From an uncultured Desulfobacter sp. (GTDB lineage Bacteria; Desulfobacterota; Desulfobacteria; Desulfobacterales; Desulfobacteraceae), in contig NZ_OY762229.1 in NCBI RefSeq assembly GCF_963665355.1, positions 1,984,001-2,048,000 of the forward strand: a stretch of 64,000 nt of DNA, in the 5' to 3' direction. The position numbers were made by a program, and so were the translations under genes. Below the pieces are notes generated by a model that ran no database searches, was not told where the DNA came from, and saw nothing but the letters and a program-made list of their open reading frames with translations. This document shows positions 44,571 to 55,700 of this stretch, piece by piece; position 1 is the first letter of the stretch, and the number at the start of each line of letters is the position of its first letter.

Positions 44571-47162
44571 ATGAAACTTGAAGAACATGTAAAGCGCACC
44601 GAAGAACTTTTTGGTATACCAGGACAAGATATACACCAATGGCTTGATGGCTTTTTTGATTCGAGCTCATTTGAGAGACTGCTTTCAGGACAAAGCCCTG
44701 CCAACTATGACCCGTATTCCCATAGAAAATTTCGTCATTGCATTGAGGGGTTGGAAGAAGCCTATGAAAAGTTTGAGGGCAAGTATTCCCGTGAAGAGAT
44801 CAGAAATGTGTTTGAGACACATGTAAAGGACGATTACAGGGGATACCTTCCCAAAAGAGAAGACTTTGAAAACGGAACGTTCACTGAGAAATATCACGAT
44901 TCGGCAGAGGCGGAAGATAAAAAAATATTGAGTTTTGAGGAGCTCACCGATTATTTCCAAGGGGAATCCTACAATTATCAAAAGGTGAAAAGCGAAAGAT
45001 TTTTTAATAGCTTCGGCAGTCGTATATTGCTGCCGACCATATTGGCAATAATACTATTTATCAGTTATATATTTTTTTACGTGGTTCCTTTCTTTGAAGA
45101 TAACATGCTGACCCAGAAAAAGCTGATGGTAAAAGAGCTGACAGCAACGGCAGCAAGCGTAATTACACATTATCAGATACTGGAAGAAAAGGGGGAGCTC
45201 ACCCCTGAAGAGGCCGAACAGCGTACCATAGATGCAATAAAAACCATGCGCTATGACAGTCAGGATAAAAATTACTTCTTCATCATTGATATGACCCCGA
45301 AAATGATACTGCACCCGTATCGCCCGGAGCTGACAGGGCAGGATCTGAGCGACTATACAGACGAAGAAAATAAAAGCGGAAAAAAATTGTTCGTTGAGTT
45401 TGTTCGCATTGTAGAAGCCCATGGAGAGGGGTATTTGAGATATCATTGGCAATGGAAAGATAACCCGGAAAAGAGCGCTGAAAAATTATCCTATGTAAAA
45501 GGAATTCCCAAAAGAGGCTGGATTGTCGGTACAGGTATTTACATTAATGATATTGCAGAGGAAAAAGAAGCTTTGCAGCTGCATATTTTCCAGATCGTCG
45601 GCATTACTGTTGACGGGCTGTTTATGCTGCTGGCCTATTTTCTTTTGCAGAGCAGACGCATTGAAAACGACCGTAAAAAGGCTGAAGCGGGTCTGCAGGA
45701 AGTTAAAGACCGCTATCGTGCTCTGGTGGAGTCTTCAAATGAGGGCTACCTTCTGACTGTGGACGGCAGAATTGTATATTCAAATTTCAAGCTGCAACAA
45801 ATGTTGGGCTTTTCCAATACAGAACTTCATCAAACCGATATCTGGAATATTATATTTCCTGATGTGGAAAGTAACAAAAGGTTAAGAGAGCACCTGGGCA
45901 AGGTGTTTGAAAACGACTCTGATTCAGGAGAGTTTGAGGCTGTTGCTGCTGATTCTGTGGGAAATCATCTTGATGTTATCATTACAACATCCCGCATATT
46001 TCTGACTGAAAAACACGGTCATGTTATTTCTTTGCGTCCCATTGTCCGTAGAAGCTATATTGGGGTTGGAACAGCCACAAATATCCCCACTGATTATAAG
46101 CCTATTCATGATTCTCTTATCAAAAAAATCAGGGAGAGCAATCGGATCGGGCATGTTGTCCAAAACATGAATAAGCTGCCGGCAATTATCCGGGAGATGA
46201 TTGATACAGGGGCCAGGGCGCGGGCTTTGCGTACCGTGATTGGTACGACATATGATGAAGTTATCGTTCGCTGTGTCGAGCTTTCAATAGATGAAATTGG
46301 AGAGCCGCCTGTTGCTTTTGCATTTCTCTCCCTTGGAAGCAATGCAAGGCATGAGATGACCATGTTTTCAGACCAGGATAATGCTATAATTTTTCAAGAT
46401 CAAGACACTGAAGAGACAGCGCCTGACAACATAAGGGCATATTTTCTGAAGCTTGGAGACAAGGTATGCAGCAAGCTCAATGCTTCGGGATATCATTTCT
46501 GTCCGGCAGGTATTATGGCCTTACACCCTAAATGGTGTCTTTCTGAAAAAGAGTGGCATAAGAAACTGAAAAATATAATGAACAGCCCAACACCTGACGG
46601 GTTTCTTGAATTTAATGTATTCTTCGACCTGAAATGTACTTATGGAAATATTGATTTAGCAGGCTCAATACATTCACAAATTCAATTGTTAATGAAGAAA
46701 AACCCTTTATTTATGAGTTACTACGCTAAAAATACTTTGGTGCATAAACCGCCGTTCAGTGTTTTTGGACGGTTAAAAACTGAACGGCAGGATGGCGCAA
46801 GAACCTTGAATCTTAAAGAGGCTCTGCGTCCCATTGAGATTTTTGCAAGAATTTATGCTTTGAAGCATGCCATTATTCCCGCAAATACCATTAAAAGGCT
46901 GAATGCCATTAGGGATAAGGAAGAAGTATCCGAAGAATTCTACAAAGAAACTGTCTATGTGTTTAATTATATATGGCGGCTAAGGTTTTTCAATCAGATC
47001 TTTAAACATACCGATTTGCATAAAGTGGATGATGATTTAGACATTGATGAACTCAATGATTTAGAAGTTGAACACCTGGAGCTCGTTATTTCCAGACTCT
47101 CAATGCTCAGAAGAAAAATCAGTCTTGATTTTATTGAAAGCGTTCCGATAGAAAAAATATAA
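44571..47162 (+). CDS. DUF6915-like / Cache-PAS-DUF294 membrane nucleotidyltransferase sensor
   Basis: 863 residues from the ATG matched by its paralog at 50031; an extension to 44526 lacks that support. The N-terminal ~105 residues (EEHVKRTEELFGIPGQDIHQWLDGFFD..HRKFRHCIEG..FETHVKDDYRGYLP) are cytoplasmic and resemble DUF6915. TM1 is at ~151-173, Cache ~175-320, TM2 ~335-360, PAS ~370-480. CBS domains are absent. The DUF294 core reads GSNARHEMTMFSDQDNAIIF: the DxD aspartates remain but the usual GSxGR has become GSNAR. A helical DUF294_C domain ends the protein. Ligand and target are unknown. Confidence 0.85.
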   Translation: MKLEEHVKRTEELFGIPGQDIHQWLDGFFDSSSFERLLSGQSPANYDPYSHRKFRHCIEGLEEAYEKFEGKYSREEIRNVFETHVKDDYRGYLPKREDFENGTFTEKYHDSAEAEDKKILSFEELTDYFQGESYNYQKVKSERFFNSFGSRILLPTILAIILFISYIFFYVVPFFEDNMLTQKKLMVKELTATAASVITHYQILEEKGELTPEEAEQRTIDAIKTMRYDSQDKNYFFIIDMTPKMILHPYRPELTGQDLSDYTDEENKSGKKLFVEFVRIVEAHGEGYLRYHWQWKDNPEKSAEKLSYVKGIPKRGWIVGTGIYINDIAEEKEALQLHIFQIVGITVDGLFMLLAYFLLQSRRIENDRKKAEAGLQEVKDRYRALVESSNEGYLLTVDGRIVYSNFKLQQMLGFSNTELHQTDIWNIIFPDVESNKRLREHLGKVFENDSDSGEFEAVAADSVGNHLDVIITTSRIFLTEKHGHVISLRPIVRRSYIGVGTATNIPTDYKPIHDSLIKKIRESNRIGHVVQNMNKLPAIIREMIDTGARARALRTVIGTTYDEVIVRCVELSIDEIGEPPVAFAFLSLGSNARHEMTMFSDQDNAIIFQDQDTEETAPDNIRAYFLKLGDKVCSKLNASGYHFCPAGIMALHPKWCLSEKEWHKKLKNIMNSPTPDGFLEFNVFFDLKCTYGNIDLAGSIHSQIQLLMKKNPLFMSYYAKNTLVHKPPFSVFGRLKTERQDGARTLNLKEALRPIEIFARIYALKHAIIPANTIKRLNAIRDKEEVSEEFYKETVYVFNYIWRLRFFNQIFKHTDLHKVDDDLDIDELNDLEVEHLELVISRLSMLRRKISLDFIESVPIEKI

Positions 47163-47205
47163 GAAAAAGCCATCTCTCAAAAGAGTGTTTTGAGAGATGG
47201 CTTTT
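47163..47205. terminator. Bidirectional terminator between two Cache-DUF294 genes
   Basis: AAAAAGCCATCTCTCAAAA / TTTTGAGAGATGGCTTTT with a five-base loop, between convergent genes and overlapping the end of each. Confidence 0.88.
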
Positions 47206-49696
47206 ACCTTCCTTTGAATTCCAAATTCAGCTTTGTCTGCATATCGGAAATTAACGAAAATATCTTCTTTAGTGTTGATTTCTCAATTTCGGTCAAGTTC
47301 TCAATGTTGATCGTATTATCAGGTTTTCTGAATTCGGTTAATGCATTGGTCTGGGTCTCGAAACGTAATCCCATTAAAAAATTGTATGCTTGTTTTAACT
47401 CCTCATACATGGGTTTTTGAATCACGTTTTGATTTAATAATGTTTCGAGGCGACGTAACGTATTGGTTTCAAAAAGTTTCCGCTGTAAAGAGAATACTTT
47501 GATAAACGTAACAACCGGAAGAAGTATCTTTTTAATATCGAATGTTTCGTTATCATCACTGGCAATATTTCCAAACATGTTTAACGGGGATCTGTACTGA
47601 ATCACCGTTTGGGCAAGGTGATAAACAAATATGGCTTTTTTATCAATGAGCAGGTTGACATGTTTTCTTAATTCATCTGTGAAAAAGTTGTCACCATAAA
47701 TACACCTGAAATCGAAAAAAACAGCCGTGTCTATGATGTTTTGAGCTTCAGGGGTGTTAATCCAGCTTGTAAACTGCTTTTTCCAATCCGATAAGCTCAG
47801 CGTGTATTTGGGATTTTTGGCCATTATTTCACCTGCACATAACTCATATCCGACATGGGCCAGGTGATTGTTAACGGTTTCAGCAAACTTCAGGAAGTAG
47901 TTTTTAATTTTTGGGGCATTATCGTCCCCAACATCTTCAAAAATGATGGCATTGTCCTGGTCGGTGGCAATGGTCTGTTCTTTTCTTCCTTCGCTGCCCA
48001 ATGCCACAAAAGCAAATCGGCATGGCGCTTTCCCGTGGTCTTCCAATGCAAATGTTATGATGCGATTTGTCATTGCATCGGATACCGATGTAATAATATG
48101 GGTTATCAATTCAGTTTTATTACCGCTTTCCAATAGTGCGTTAACAAGAACCGGAATTTTGTCATAGATCTTTTTAAGTTCATTAACATTTTCGGCATAT
48201 TCAATTTCACTTAGGATGTAGCTTAACGAATTATGCTGGATCTCAAGGATATCTTCATGGCTGAGGACGCCGATAATCTCGTTATTGTCATTTTTTACAG
48301 CCAGGTGGCTGACATTTTGTTTCCTGAATTCTAAAACAACTTCGTAAAGTAAGGCTGTATTTGAAATGCAAATAATTGGGGAGGTCATCACGTCCACAAG
48401 CAGTGATTTGCCATCTTTGCCTTTTGCCAGGACCCTTTTACGCAAGTCACTGTCATTAACAACCCCAAGCATTTTATCATTGTCTGCAATGAAAATGAGG
48501 TTGGTTTTTTTCCGGTCCATTAGAGAGGCGGCTTCAGTCACTGTTGCCTGCAGGTTGCTTTTTACAATTGGCTTTACAAATTGGGAAATGGGCTGATTCA
48601 TTAATGTCAAGGAGCTTTGAAGTTCTCTGCTTAAATTATGGACAATTTTTTCTGTTTGTTTTTTTCGTGACACATCTTTTGTGACCACGACATAGGCTTC
48701 CTGTCCTTCAAATAAAATTCTTGTCACAGAGATCACAACATCATGAAATACATCTTCACCTTGTTTGACCTGGGTCTCAATGGAAATGGATTGGTTGTTT
48801 TTTGCGATGGACTTTAAAACGTCGCTCCATCTGATACTGAAAATATCCTCAAATTGAGACACAACAAGTTCCTGGTATGTTTTACCGGTCAGCTGTTCAA
48901 ACATGTGGTTGGAAAAAATGATCCGGCTGTCTTTGATCATGATTGTGCCTTCTGATGAAGTTTCCACCAGTGTTTTGTATTTTTGCTTTGATTGTAAAAG
49001 ATCACTTTCGGCCTTTTTACGCCAGACTTCAATTTTAAGGCTTTGCATGATTATGAAAGCAAGGATAAGTATAATGGTTGCTGATATTACCAGTGAAATC
49101 CTTGTTAATCTTTCTTTCAACGCACCGATCTCAGCTTGTACATCATCCAGATAGATACCGGTTCCTATGATCCATCCCCACTTTTGAAAACCTTTTACAT
49201 ATGATAACTTTGGGACAATTTGAGTTGAATCGTCTTTCCATTGCCACATGTAGTTGATAAACCCCTCGTTTTTTGTTTTTACAACTTTGATTGCTTCAAT
49301 AAACAGCCTAACCCCGCGGGGATCTTTATATTCATCCAGCATTTTATTATTCAGTTCGGGGCGATAGGGGTGCATGATCATGACGGGTTTCATGTCAGTA
49401 ATCCAGAAATAATCCTTTCCCTGGGTGCCATATCGCATTTTACCAATTTTTTTAGACGCAAGGCGTTGCGCTTCTTCAAGAGTAATAAGAGACGCTCTGT
49501 ATTCATCGTCATATTCTTTTATTAAACTCCATGCTGTATTGGTCAGCTCCCTGATCATTTCCTTCTTTTTGTTCATCATGTTTTCTTCAAATGATGGTAT
49601 TATGATCACATACATTGACGTAATAAAAAGCAAAATTGTGAGTATGGACGGGATGACAATGGAGAAAAAGAAATTGCGTATGACTTTGTTTGACAT
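47204..49696 (-). CDS. Cache-PAS-CBS-DUF294 membrane nucleotidyltransferase sensor
   Basis: 830 residues, same plan as the protein at 39912: TM1 (~10-33), Cache_2 (~35-188, MRYGTQGKDYFWITDMKPVMIMHPYRPELN..WGWIIGTGIYLDD), TM2 (~198-220), PAS (~240-350), two CBS motifs (~385-510, LIFIADNDKMLGVVNDSDL and SHLAVKNDNNEIIGVLSHED). The DUF294 core is GSEGRKEQTIATDQDNAIIF, followed by the helical C-terminal domain. The catalytic motif is intact. It converges on the gene at 44571 and is divergent from the one at 50031. It has no regulator gene of its own. Confidence 0.86.
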   Translation of the reverse strand: MSNKVIRNFFFSIVIPSILTILLFITSMYVIIIPSFEENMMNKKKEMIRELTNTAWSLIKEYDDEYRASLITLEEAQRLASKKIGKMRYGTQGKDYFWITDMKPVMIMHPYRPELNNKMLDEYKDPRGVRLFIEAIKVVKTKNEGFINYMWQWKDDSTQIVPKLSYVKGFQKWGWIIGTGIYLDDVQAEIGALKERLTRISLVISATIILILAFIIMQSLKIEVWRKKAESDLLQSKQKYKTLVETSSEGTIMIKDSRIIFSNHMFEQLTGKTYQELVVSQFEDIFSIRWSDVLKSIAKNNQSISIETQVKQGEDVFHDVVISVTRILFEGQEAYVVVTKDVSRKKQTEKIVHNLSRELQSSLTLMNQPISQFVKPIVKSNLQATVTEAASLMDRKKTNLIFIADNDKMLGVVNDSDLRKRVLAKGKDGKSLLVDVMTSPIICISNTALLYEVVLEFRKQNVSHLAVKNDNNEIIGVLSHEDILEIQHNSLSYILSEIEYAENVNELKKIYDKIPVLVNALLESGNKTELITHIITSVSDAMTNRIITFALEDHGKAPCRFAFVALGSEGRKEQTIATDQDNAIIFEDVGDDNAPKIKNYFLKFAETVNNHLAHVGYELCAGEIMAKNPKYTLSLSDWKKQFTSWINTPEAQNIIDTAVFFDFRCIYGDNFFTDELRKHVNLLIDKKAIFVYHLAQTVIQYRSPLNMFGNIASDDNETFDIKKILLPVVTFIKVFSLQRKLFETNTLRRLETLLNQNVIQKPMYEELKQAYNFLMGLRFETQTNALTEFRKPDNTINIENLTEIEKSTLKKIFSLISDMQTKLNLEFKGR

Positions 49697-50030
49697 GACG
49701 TATCAGTTCTTTAGTTAGAGGTTAAATTCCCGCTATGCTATGGTTAAACATATCGGTTAAACATTCCTGATGGATTAACTGCAAATTCAGTCGATCTGGA
49801 TAAAGTGTAAAAGACATCTATTTTTATTATAGTTTATTAATAAATTGACAGCCAAGGTAAAGTCAAGGATTAATTATTCAACCATCAGAATTCCGGTTTC
49901 CTGAAAAGTCACCCGGAACAAATGTTTTGGGGAACATATCTTTTGTTTCAACAGACTTTAAAAAGTTGCCTGTTATATGTTAACTATCGACCTTAGAATT
50001 CCTGTGAAAAAATAGATCAAGGGTGCTGAT
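49697..50030. other. Divergent control region between two Cache-DUF294 genes
   Basis: 334 AT-rich bases without a gene. GGTTAAACAT occurs twice, at 49742-49751 and 49755-49764, 13 bases apart, near the minus-strand gene. TTGACA at ~49848 could serve the plus-strand gene, though no good -10 is placed. Confidence 0.4.
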
Positions 50031-52613
50031 ATGAAACTTGAAGAACATGCAAAGCGAACCGAAGACCTTTTTGGTATACCCGGACATGATATTCATAAAT
50101 GGCTTGATGGTTTTTTCGATACAAGATCGTTTGAACGGCTGCTTGCAGGCTACAGTCCGGCAGGGTATGATCCCTATGCCCATAGAAAATATCGTCATTG
50201 CGTTGAGGGATTGGAAGAAGCGTATGAAAAGTTTGAGGGCAAGTACTCTCGTGAAGATATCAAAAAAGTATTTGAAACACATATAAAAGATGACTACAAG
50301 GGATACCTTCCCAAACGAGAAGACTTTGAAAACGGCACGTTCACTGAGAAATATCACATTACCGATGATACTGATGATGAAAAAACATTGAGTTTTGAAG
50401 ATCTTACCGATTATTTCAAAGGGAAATCCTACAATAATCAAAGGAAGAAAACCAAGACATATTCCAATAGTTTCGCCATTCGAATTGTGTTGCCCAGTGT
50501 ATTGGCGATGATACTGTTTATCAGTTATATATTCATTTACGTGATTCCTCTTTTTGAAAATAACATGCTGAACCAGAAAAAGCTGCTTATAAAGGAGCTG
50601 ACAGCAACAGCCGCAAGCGTAATTAACCACTACCAGGAATTAGAAGAAAAGGGTGCGCTTACCCCTGAAGAGGCCAAGCAGAGAACCATAGATGAAATTA
50701 AGGCGATGCGCTATGACAACCGGAACAAAAATTACTTTTTCATCATTGATTACACCCCTAAAATGATAATTCATCCCTATCGTCCGGAGCTCACAGGCAA
50801 GGATTTGAGCAATTATACAGATAAAGAAAACAAAAGTGGCAAAAAGCTGTTCGTGGAGTTCGTTCGCATTGTAAAGTCCAATGGAGAAGGGTATTTGAGA
50901 TATTATTGGCAATGGAAAGATGCCCCGGACAAGACTGCTGAGAAGCTATCCTATGTAAAAGGAATTCCCCAGAGGGGCTGGATTGTCGGCACCGGTGTAT
51001 ATATTAATGACATTGCAGAAGAAATTGATGCTTTTAAGACGCATATTTTTCAAATCTTCGGTGTTATTGCCGACGGTTTGATTTTATTGATAGCCTATTT
51101 TCTCATACAAAGTAAACGGGATGAAAACGACCGTAAAAGAGTTCAGGCTGCTTTAAAAGAAGTGAGAAACCGTTATCGGGCTCTGGTAGAATCTTCCAAT
51201 GAGGGCTATCTTCTGACCGTGGACGGCAAAATCGTATATTCCAATTTCAAGCTGCAGGAATTGTTAGGGTATAGTGCGCCGGAGCTTCATCGCACCGATA
51301 TCTGGAATATAATATTTCCTGATGTGGGAAACAACAGCAGTTTAAAAGAGCACCTGGTCAATGTGTTTAAAAACACCTCGGATGCCGGAGAGTTCGAAGC
51401 TGTTGTAGCTGATTCAGTTGGTAATTATATTGATGTTATTATTACGACATCTCGTATATTCCTATCTGAAAAACACGGTCATATTATTTCTTTTCGTCCC
51501 ATTATCCGTAAAAATTATATCGGGGATGATACTTGCAAAAGCATCCCGGCTGATTACGAACCAATTCATTTTTCCCTTATAGAAGAAATCAGGGCAAGTG
51601 ATAGAATCGGGCATGTTGTCCAGAATATGAATAAGCTGCCGGTGATTATTCGGCACATGATTGATACAGGAGCCAAGTCCGAAGCCATGTGCCGGGTGAT
51701 CGGTACAACGTATGATGAAGTCATTGTGCGTTGTATCGAACTGTCCATAGCTGAAATCGGCCAGCCCCCGGTCAGTTTTGCATTCCTTTCCCTTGGCAGC
51801 AATGCAAGGCACGAGATGACCATGTCATCGGACCAGGATAATGCAATAATTTTTGAAGAGAATACACAAACAGCTTCAGACCAGATAAGGTTATATTTTC
51901 TGAAGCTTGGGGACAGGGTTTGCAGCAAGCTCAATGCGTCTGGTTATCATTTGTCTCCCGGGGGGATTATGGCTCTAAACCCCAAATGGTGTCTTTCAGA
52001 AAAAGAGTGGCATAAAAGACTGAAAAATGTGATGAGCACCCCAACGTCCGACGGGTTTAATGAATTTAATGTATTCTTCGATTTGAAATGTACCTATGGC
52101 AATGTTGATTTGGCAAGCTCCATCAATTCACAAATTCAGTTATTAATGCAGCAGTACCCTCTTTTTATAGGTTACTACGCGAAATATGCCCTGCTATACA
52201 AACCGCCACTTAATGCTTTTGGGGGCCTGAAAACCGAACTGCAGGATGGTGCAAAAACCTTGAATCTTAAGGATGCGTTGCGTCCCATTGAAATGTTTTC
52301 AAGAATTTATGCATTAAAGCATGGAATTGATACTGCAAATACTGTTGAAAGATTGAAGATAATAAAGGAAAAGGACGTAATTCCCGAAGAATTTTACAAA
52401 GAAGCTGTCTATATATTTTATCATATATGGCAGTTAAGGTTTTTCAATCCGATTTTTGAACATACGGGGTTACGCAAAATAAATGATGATTTAGACATTG
52501 AAGAGCTCAATGAATTGGAAGTTGAACATTTAAAACAAGTCATTTCCAAGGTCTCAATGCTTAGAAGAAAAATCAGCCTTGATTTCTTCGGAAGAATTTT
52601 GACAGAAATATGA
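50031..52613 (+). CDS. DUF6915-like / Cache-PAS-DUF294 membrane nucleotidyltransferase sensor
   Basis: 860 residues, a close paralog of the protein at 44571 across its full length, including the DUF6915-like N-terminus (KLEEHAKRTEDLFGIPGHD), two membrane helices, Cache, PAS and a DUF294 core with GSNARHEMTMSSDQDNAIIF. The same Gly-to-Ala change in the nucleotidyltransferase motif is present. The likeness extends to DNA level in long stretches, so the pair looks like a fairly recent duplication. It converges on the AAA-Lon gene. Confidence 0.85.
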   Translation: MKLEEHAKRTEDLFGIPGHDIHKWLDGFFDTRSFERLLAGYSPAGYDPYAHRKYRHCVEGLEEAYEKFEGKYSREDIKKVFETHIKDDYKGYLPKREDFENGTFTEKYHITDDTDDEKTLSFEDLTDYFKGKSYNNQRKKTKTYSNSFAIRIVLPSVLAMILFISYIFIYVIPLFENNMLNQKKLLIKELTATAASVINHYQELEEKGALTPEEAKQRTIDEIKAMRYDNRNKNYFFIIDYTPKMIIHPYRPELTGKDLSNYTDKENKSGKKLFVEFVRIVKSNGEGYLRYYWQWKDAPDKTAEKLSYVKGIPQRGWIVGTGVYINDIAEEIDAFKTHIFQIFGVIADGLILLIAYFLIQSKRDENDRKRVQAALKEVRNRYRALVESSNEGYLLTVDGKIVYSNFKLQELLGYSAPELHRTDIWNIIFPDVGNNSSLKEHLVNVFKNTSDAGEFEAVVADSVGNYIDVIITTSRIFLSEKHGHIISFRPIIRKNYIGDDTCKSIPADYEPIHFSLIEEIRASDRIGHVVQNMNKLPVIIRHMIDTGAKSEAMCRVIGTTYDEVIVRCIELSIAEIGQPPVSFAFLSLGSNARHEMTMSSDQDNAIIFEENTQTASDQIRLYFLKLGDRVCSKLNASGYHLSPGGIMALNPKWCLSEKEWHKRLKNVMSTPTSDGFNEFNVFFDLKCTYGNVDLASSINSQIQLLMQQYPLFIGYYAKYALLYKPPLNAFGGLKTELQDGAKTLNLKDALRPIEMFSRIYALKHGIDTANTVERLKIIKEKDVIPEEFYKEAVYIFYHIWQLRFFNPIFEHTGLRKINDDLDIEELNELEVEHLKQVISKVSMLRRKISLDFFGRILTEI

Positions 52614-52706
52614 GGCCCGGGTCAAAATAAAATGTGCCGGAGAGCAGGCTTGCGTCGACACTTGTGACACTCTATGTTGGCAAAGTATCGAGCCAAATCT
52701 GGTTCA

Positions 52707-55700
52707 TCAAATATAGGTTTGAAATATTTTTTCATGGGAAATGTATTTTTCCCGGCCAGTATCCTGGAGATAGAACCGGATAGCGTTGACCCGTTTGAGT
52801 ATTTCCTCTTCGGCCCGTTTTCTCATAATCTTTTTGGTCTGGACAATATCTTCTTGCAAGTTAGACGTTTTTTCTGAGTCATAGTATCTTTCCATATTAT
52901 ATTTTATTCTGTTTTCAATTAACTCTTCGTTCATTTTATTGTGGGCCTCATCCAGGAAGAGGACTTCGGGCATGAGGTCGGCAAAATGGGTTACAGCAAT
53001 AATATCCTTGTCCCGCTTCCAGTAGCCGATAAGAAATTCAGGCTCAAGGTCCTGGTAGTTCAGCATGGGCATGTACATTCTGCGCAGATACAGCAGCACT
53101 TTTTCGGTTTTTTTCCGGTGCCCGCCGATGATAACAGACCCTCCGATTTCGTTCTTTTTTACCCCTTTGGTCCAGGGTGCACCGGTGATGCCAAAGTCAA
53201 AGCAAAGGGGGATTTGAAGCAACGCCGACAGGGTGTTCAGGGCCAGGGCATACCCTGCGGACGGTCCGCCGACGTTGTAGGACGCGGACAACAGCTGGTG
53301 GTGGATGGAGTACCGCTGGAGGAAATCCCCGAACAGCCATGGGATGCTGATATCCGGGCTCAGGCTCTGGATATAGTTTTTCACCATGGTCAGGGCTTCC
53401 AGGGCAGACTGCTTGGTCATCTTTACGGCCATGTCCATCTGGGCGGTCTGGGCCGAAGGCGTGGCCACGGCACCGGTGACGATGATAGACGCGTTTTCAA
53501 CTCTGCCGGTCAGGCTGGTGGCGATGGGCAATAACATTCCAGTCATGTCATTGGCTCCAACGCCAATGATAAATCCCACCTGGGGTTCCTGGCTCAGCTC
53601 GGCCTCTAAAAATTCGTTAAGCTGTATGGAACCTTTGCGCACGGGGCTTTGGGAAATCTCCCGTCTTGCTGATTCCAGGTGGGCCACAACAAGGGGGTAA
53701 TCCTGTTCCCGGGTAATATGATCCACACTTTCCAGAATCTTGCCGTAATGCTCCACAAAATTTTTCAGGTCGTTTTTTATTTTGGATTTGATCAGGGGCG
53801 GGGCTTTAAGGGCATCAAGAATACCTAGGACGGTTTTAAAATTAAGTTTGACAAAGTTGTATTTTTCATCCTGGGTTGAGGATTTGAGATCCCGAAGTTT
53901 GAGCAGAACTTTAAACTCGGTGCTGCAAAGGGCAATGGCCTTTTCCGTAAACGAAGTATAGTCTGCCGGGGTGTTGCAGATCCCCTGGGCTGTTTCTATG
54001 ATTTTTTCCACCTCAAACTGGCGTTTGTGGGGAACGTTTTCAAATTGCTTTTTGATGATTTCAAAAACATCTTTTTGACGCATATGGCCGGATATTTCCA
54101 GGGTTTTCAATCTTTTGGACCGGATCAGGGCAGGGTCCAGGATATCCAGACGGTTGGTGGTTAAGACGGTGAATACCTTATTCAGAGGAATTTCCCCGTC
54201 AATGATATTTAAAAATTTGTTGGTCAGGGCATCGGACGGATGGCCCCCGGTGCCGCTTCGTTTGGGCGCAAGGGCATCTCCCTCGTCAAAAAATATTACC
54301 GTGGGGGCGATCATTTTTGCGATATCATAGACCTTTTCAAGGTTGGAAACGGCACCGTGCACAGGGCTTGAGGGATCCTGGAGGGCCGAAGGGCTTGTGG
54401 CAATATCATGGACATTGGTATTGGAGGAGAGCCAGGTTCTGACCAGATAGGTTTTGCCCGATCCCGGCGGGCCTGTGAGGACCACGCCTTTGTCTTCGCT
54501 GACGCCGTAATGAAAACAGTTGTTGGCCATCTCGGAGAATTTATCCTTGATGTCGCCCACATATTCCTCCCAGTTCAGGTTGCGATCCATCTGGTCAACC
54601 ACCTTGGCGTAAAGTTCCCCATATACATTTTTGGCCACCAGCTGGAAGGCGTTCCGGATCAGGACGGCATCGTCTAAAAATTCCAGGACAAAATCCCCCT
54701 GCATGGAGATGACAGACTCAATGAGCTTTCTGACATAGGCCGGGGTTATTTTCAGGCTTCTCTCCCTGAAAATGGCATAGATTTTATCTGCCGCATGATC
54801 CAGCTTTTCCGAATCCGGCTTGAACTTGGTGGGGATCTGGTTGCGTTGGATCTCAAGGATAATGATCTTTTTTAAATTTTCCCGGTTCATCCAGTATTTT
54901 GAAATGTCGATAATCACGCCTTTTTCAACAAATCTGCGGTAAATGGCCGCGTCAAACCGGTGGGCCTGGTCAGTGGTGGCAATAAGAAAAAGATCTCTTC
55001 TCCCGTCAATAATTTCATCCAGGATAATGTTGGAGGTATCAATCAGGGTTCTTTGCTGTTTTTCCGTTCCATCCCCTCCACTTCCGGACCCGGATTTTCC
55101 AAATGCCGAATGAGCCTCTTCAATGTGCCGGATCGACGTGACCTTGGGATGGCCCATGGCCCGTTTAAAAAAGTTCCCCGGTTCTCCGGACAGGGCGGTC
55201 TGGTAATCATTGGGAGTGATCACGGACATGTCCACTAAAAAACCTAAATCTTCAAAATCCGTCAGATTATTCATGATCCGTTTTCTAAATATCCTTTTAA
55301 GAATGGGGATTTTTGCCAGACGCCGGTAAAAGTCGGTTTTTTTCTTTTTTGCGATCTGCATGGCAAACTCAGGGTCCACATCTTCAAGCTGGGTGAACAG
55401 GCTGTACCCCCCTAAAATCTCATCCCGTTTTTTACGCCAGTCCACGGTGGGAATCACCTCGTTTCTAAATACCACTTTTTCCAGGGCTTCCCTTGCTGTG
55501 GCGCTTTTCCCCGAACCTGACGTCCCTTCAATGAGCATGATGGGGGCTTTAGGCACATCGGGGTCTTCCAGATGCTCCTTTCTGATATGAACTCTGTAGA
55601 TCTTTTCAAATATTTTTTCTAATTCCACGGGGACATGGAGGTTGGTCAGTTCTCTGTCCAGAACCGCAATGAGGTAATGGTATTCTGCGGTTGTCAGTTC

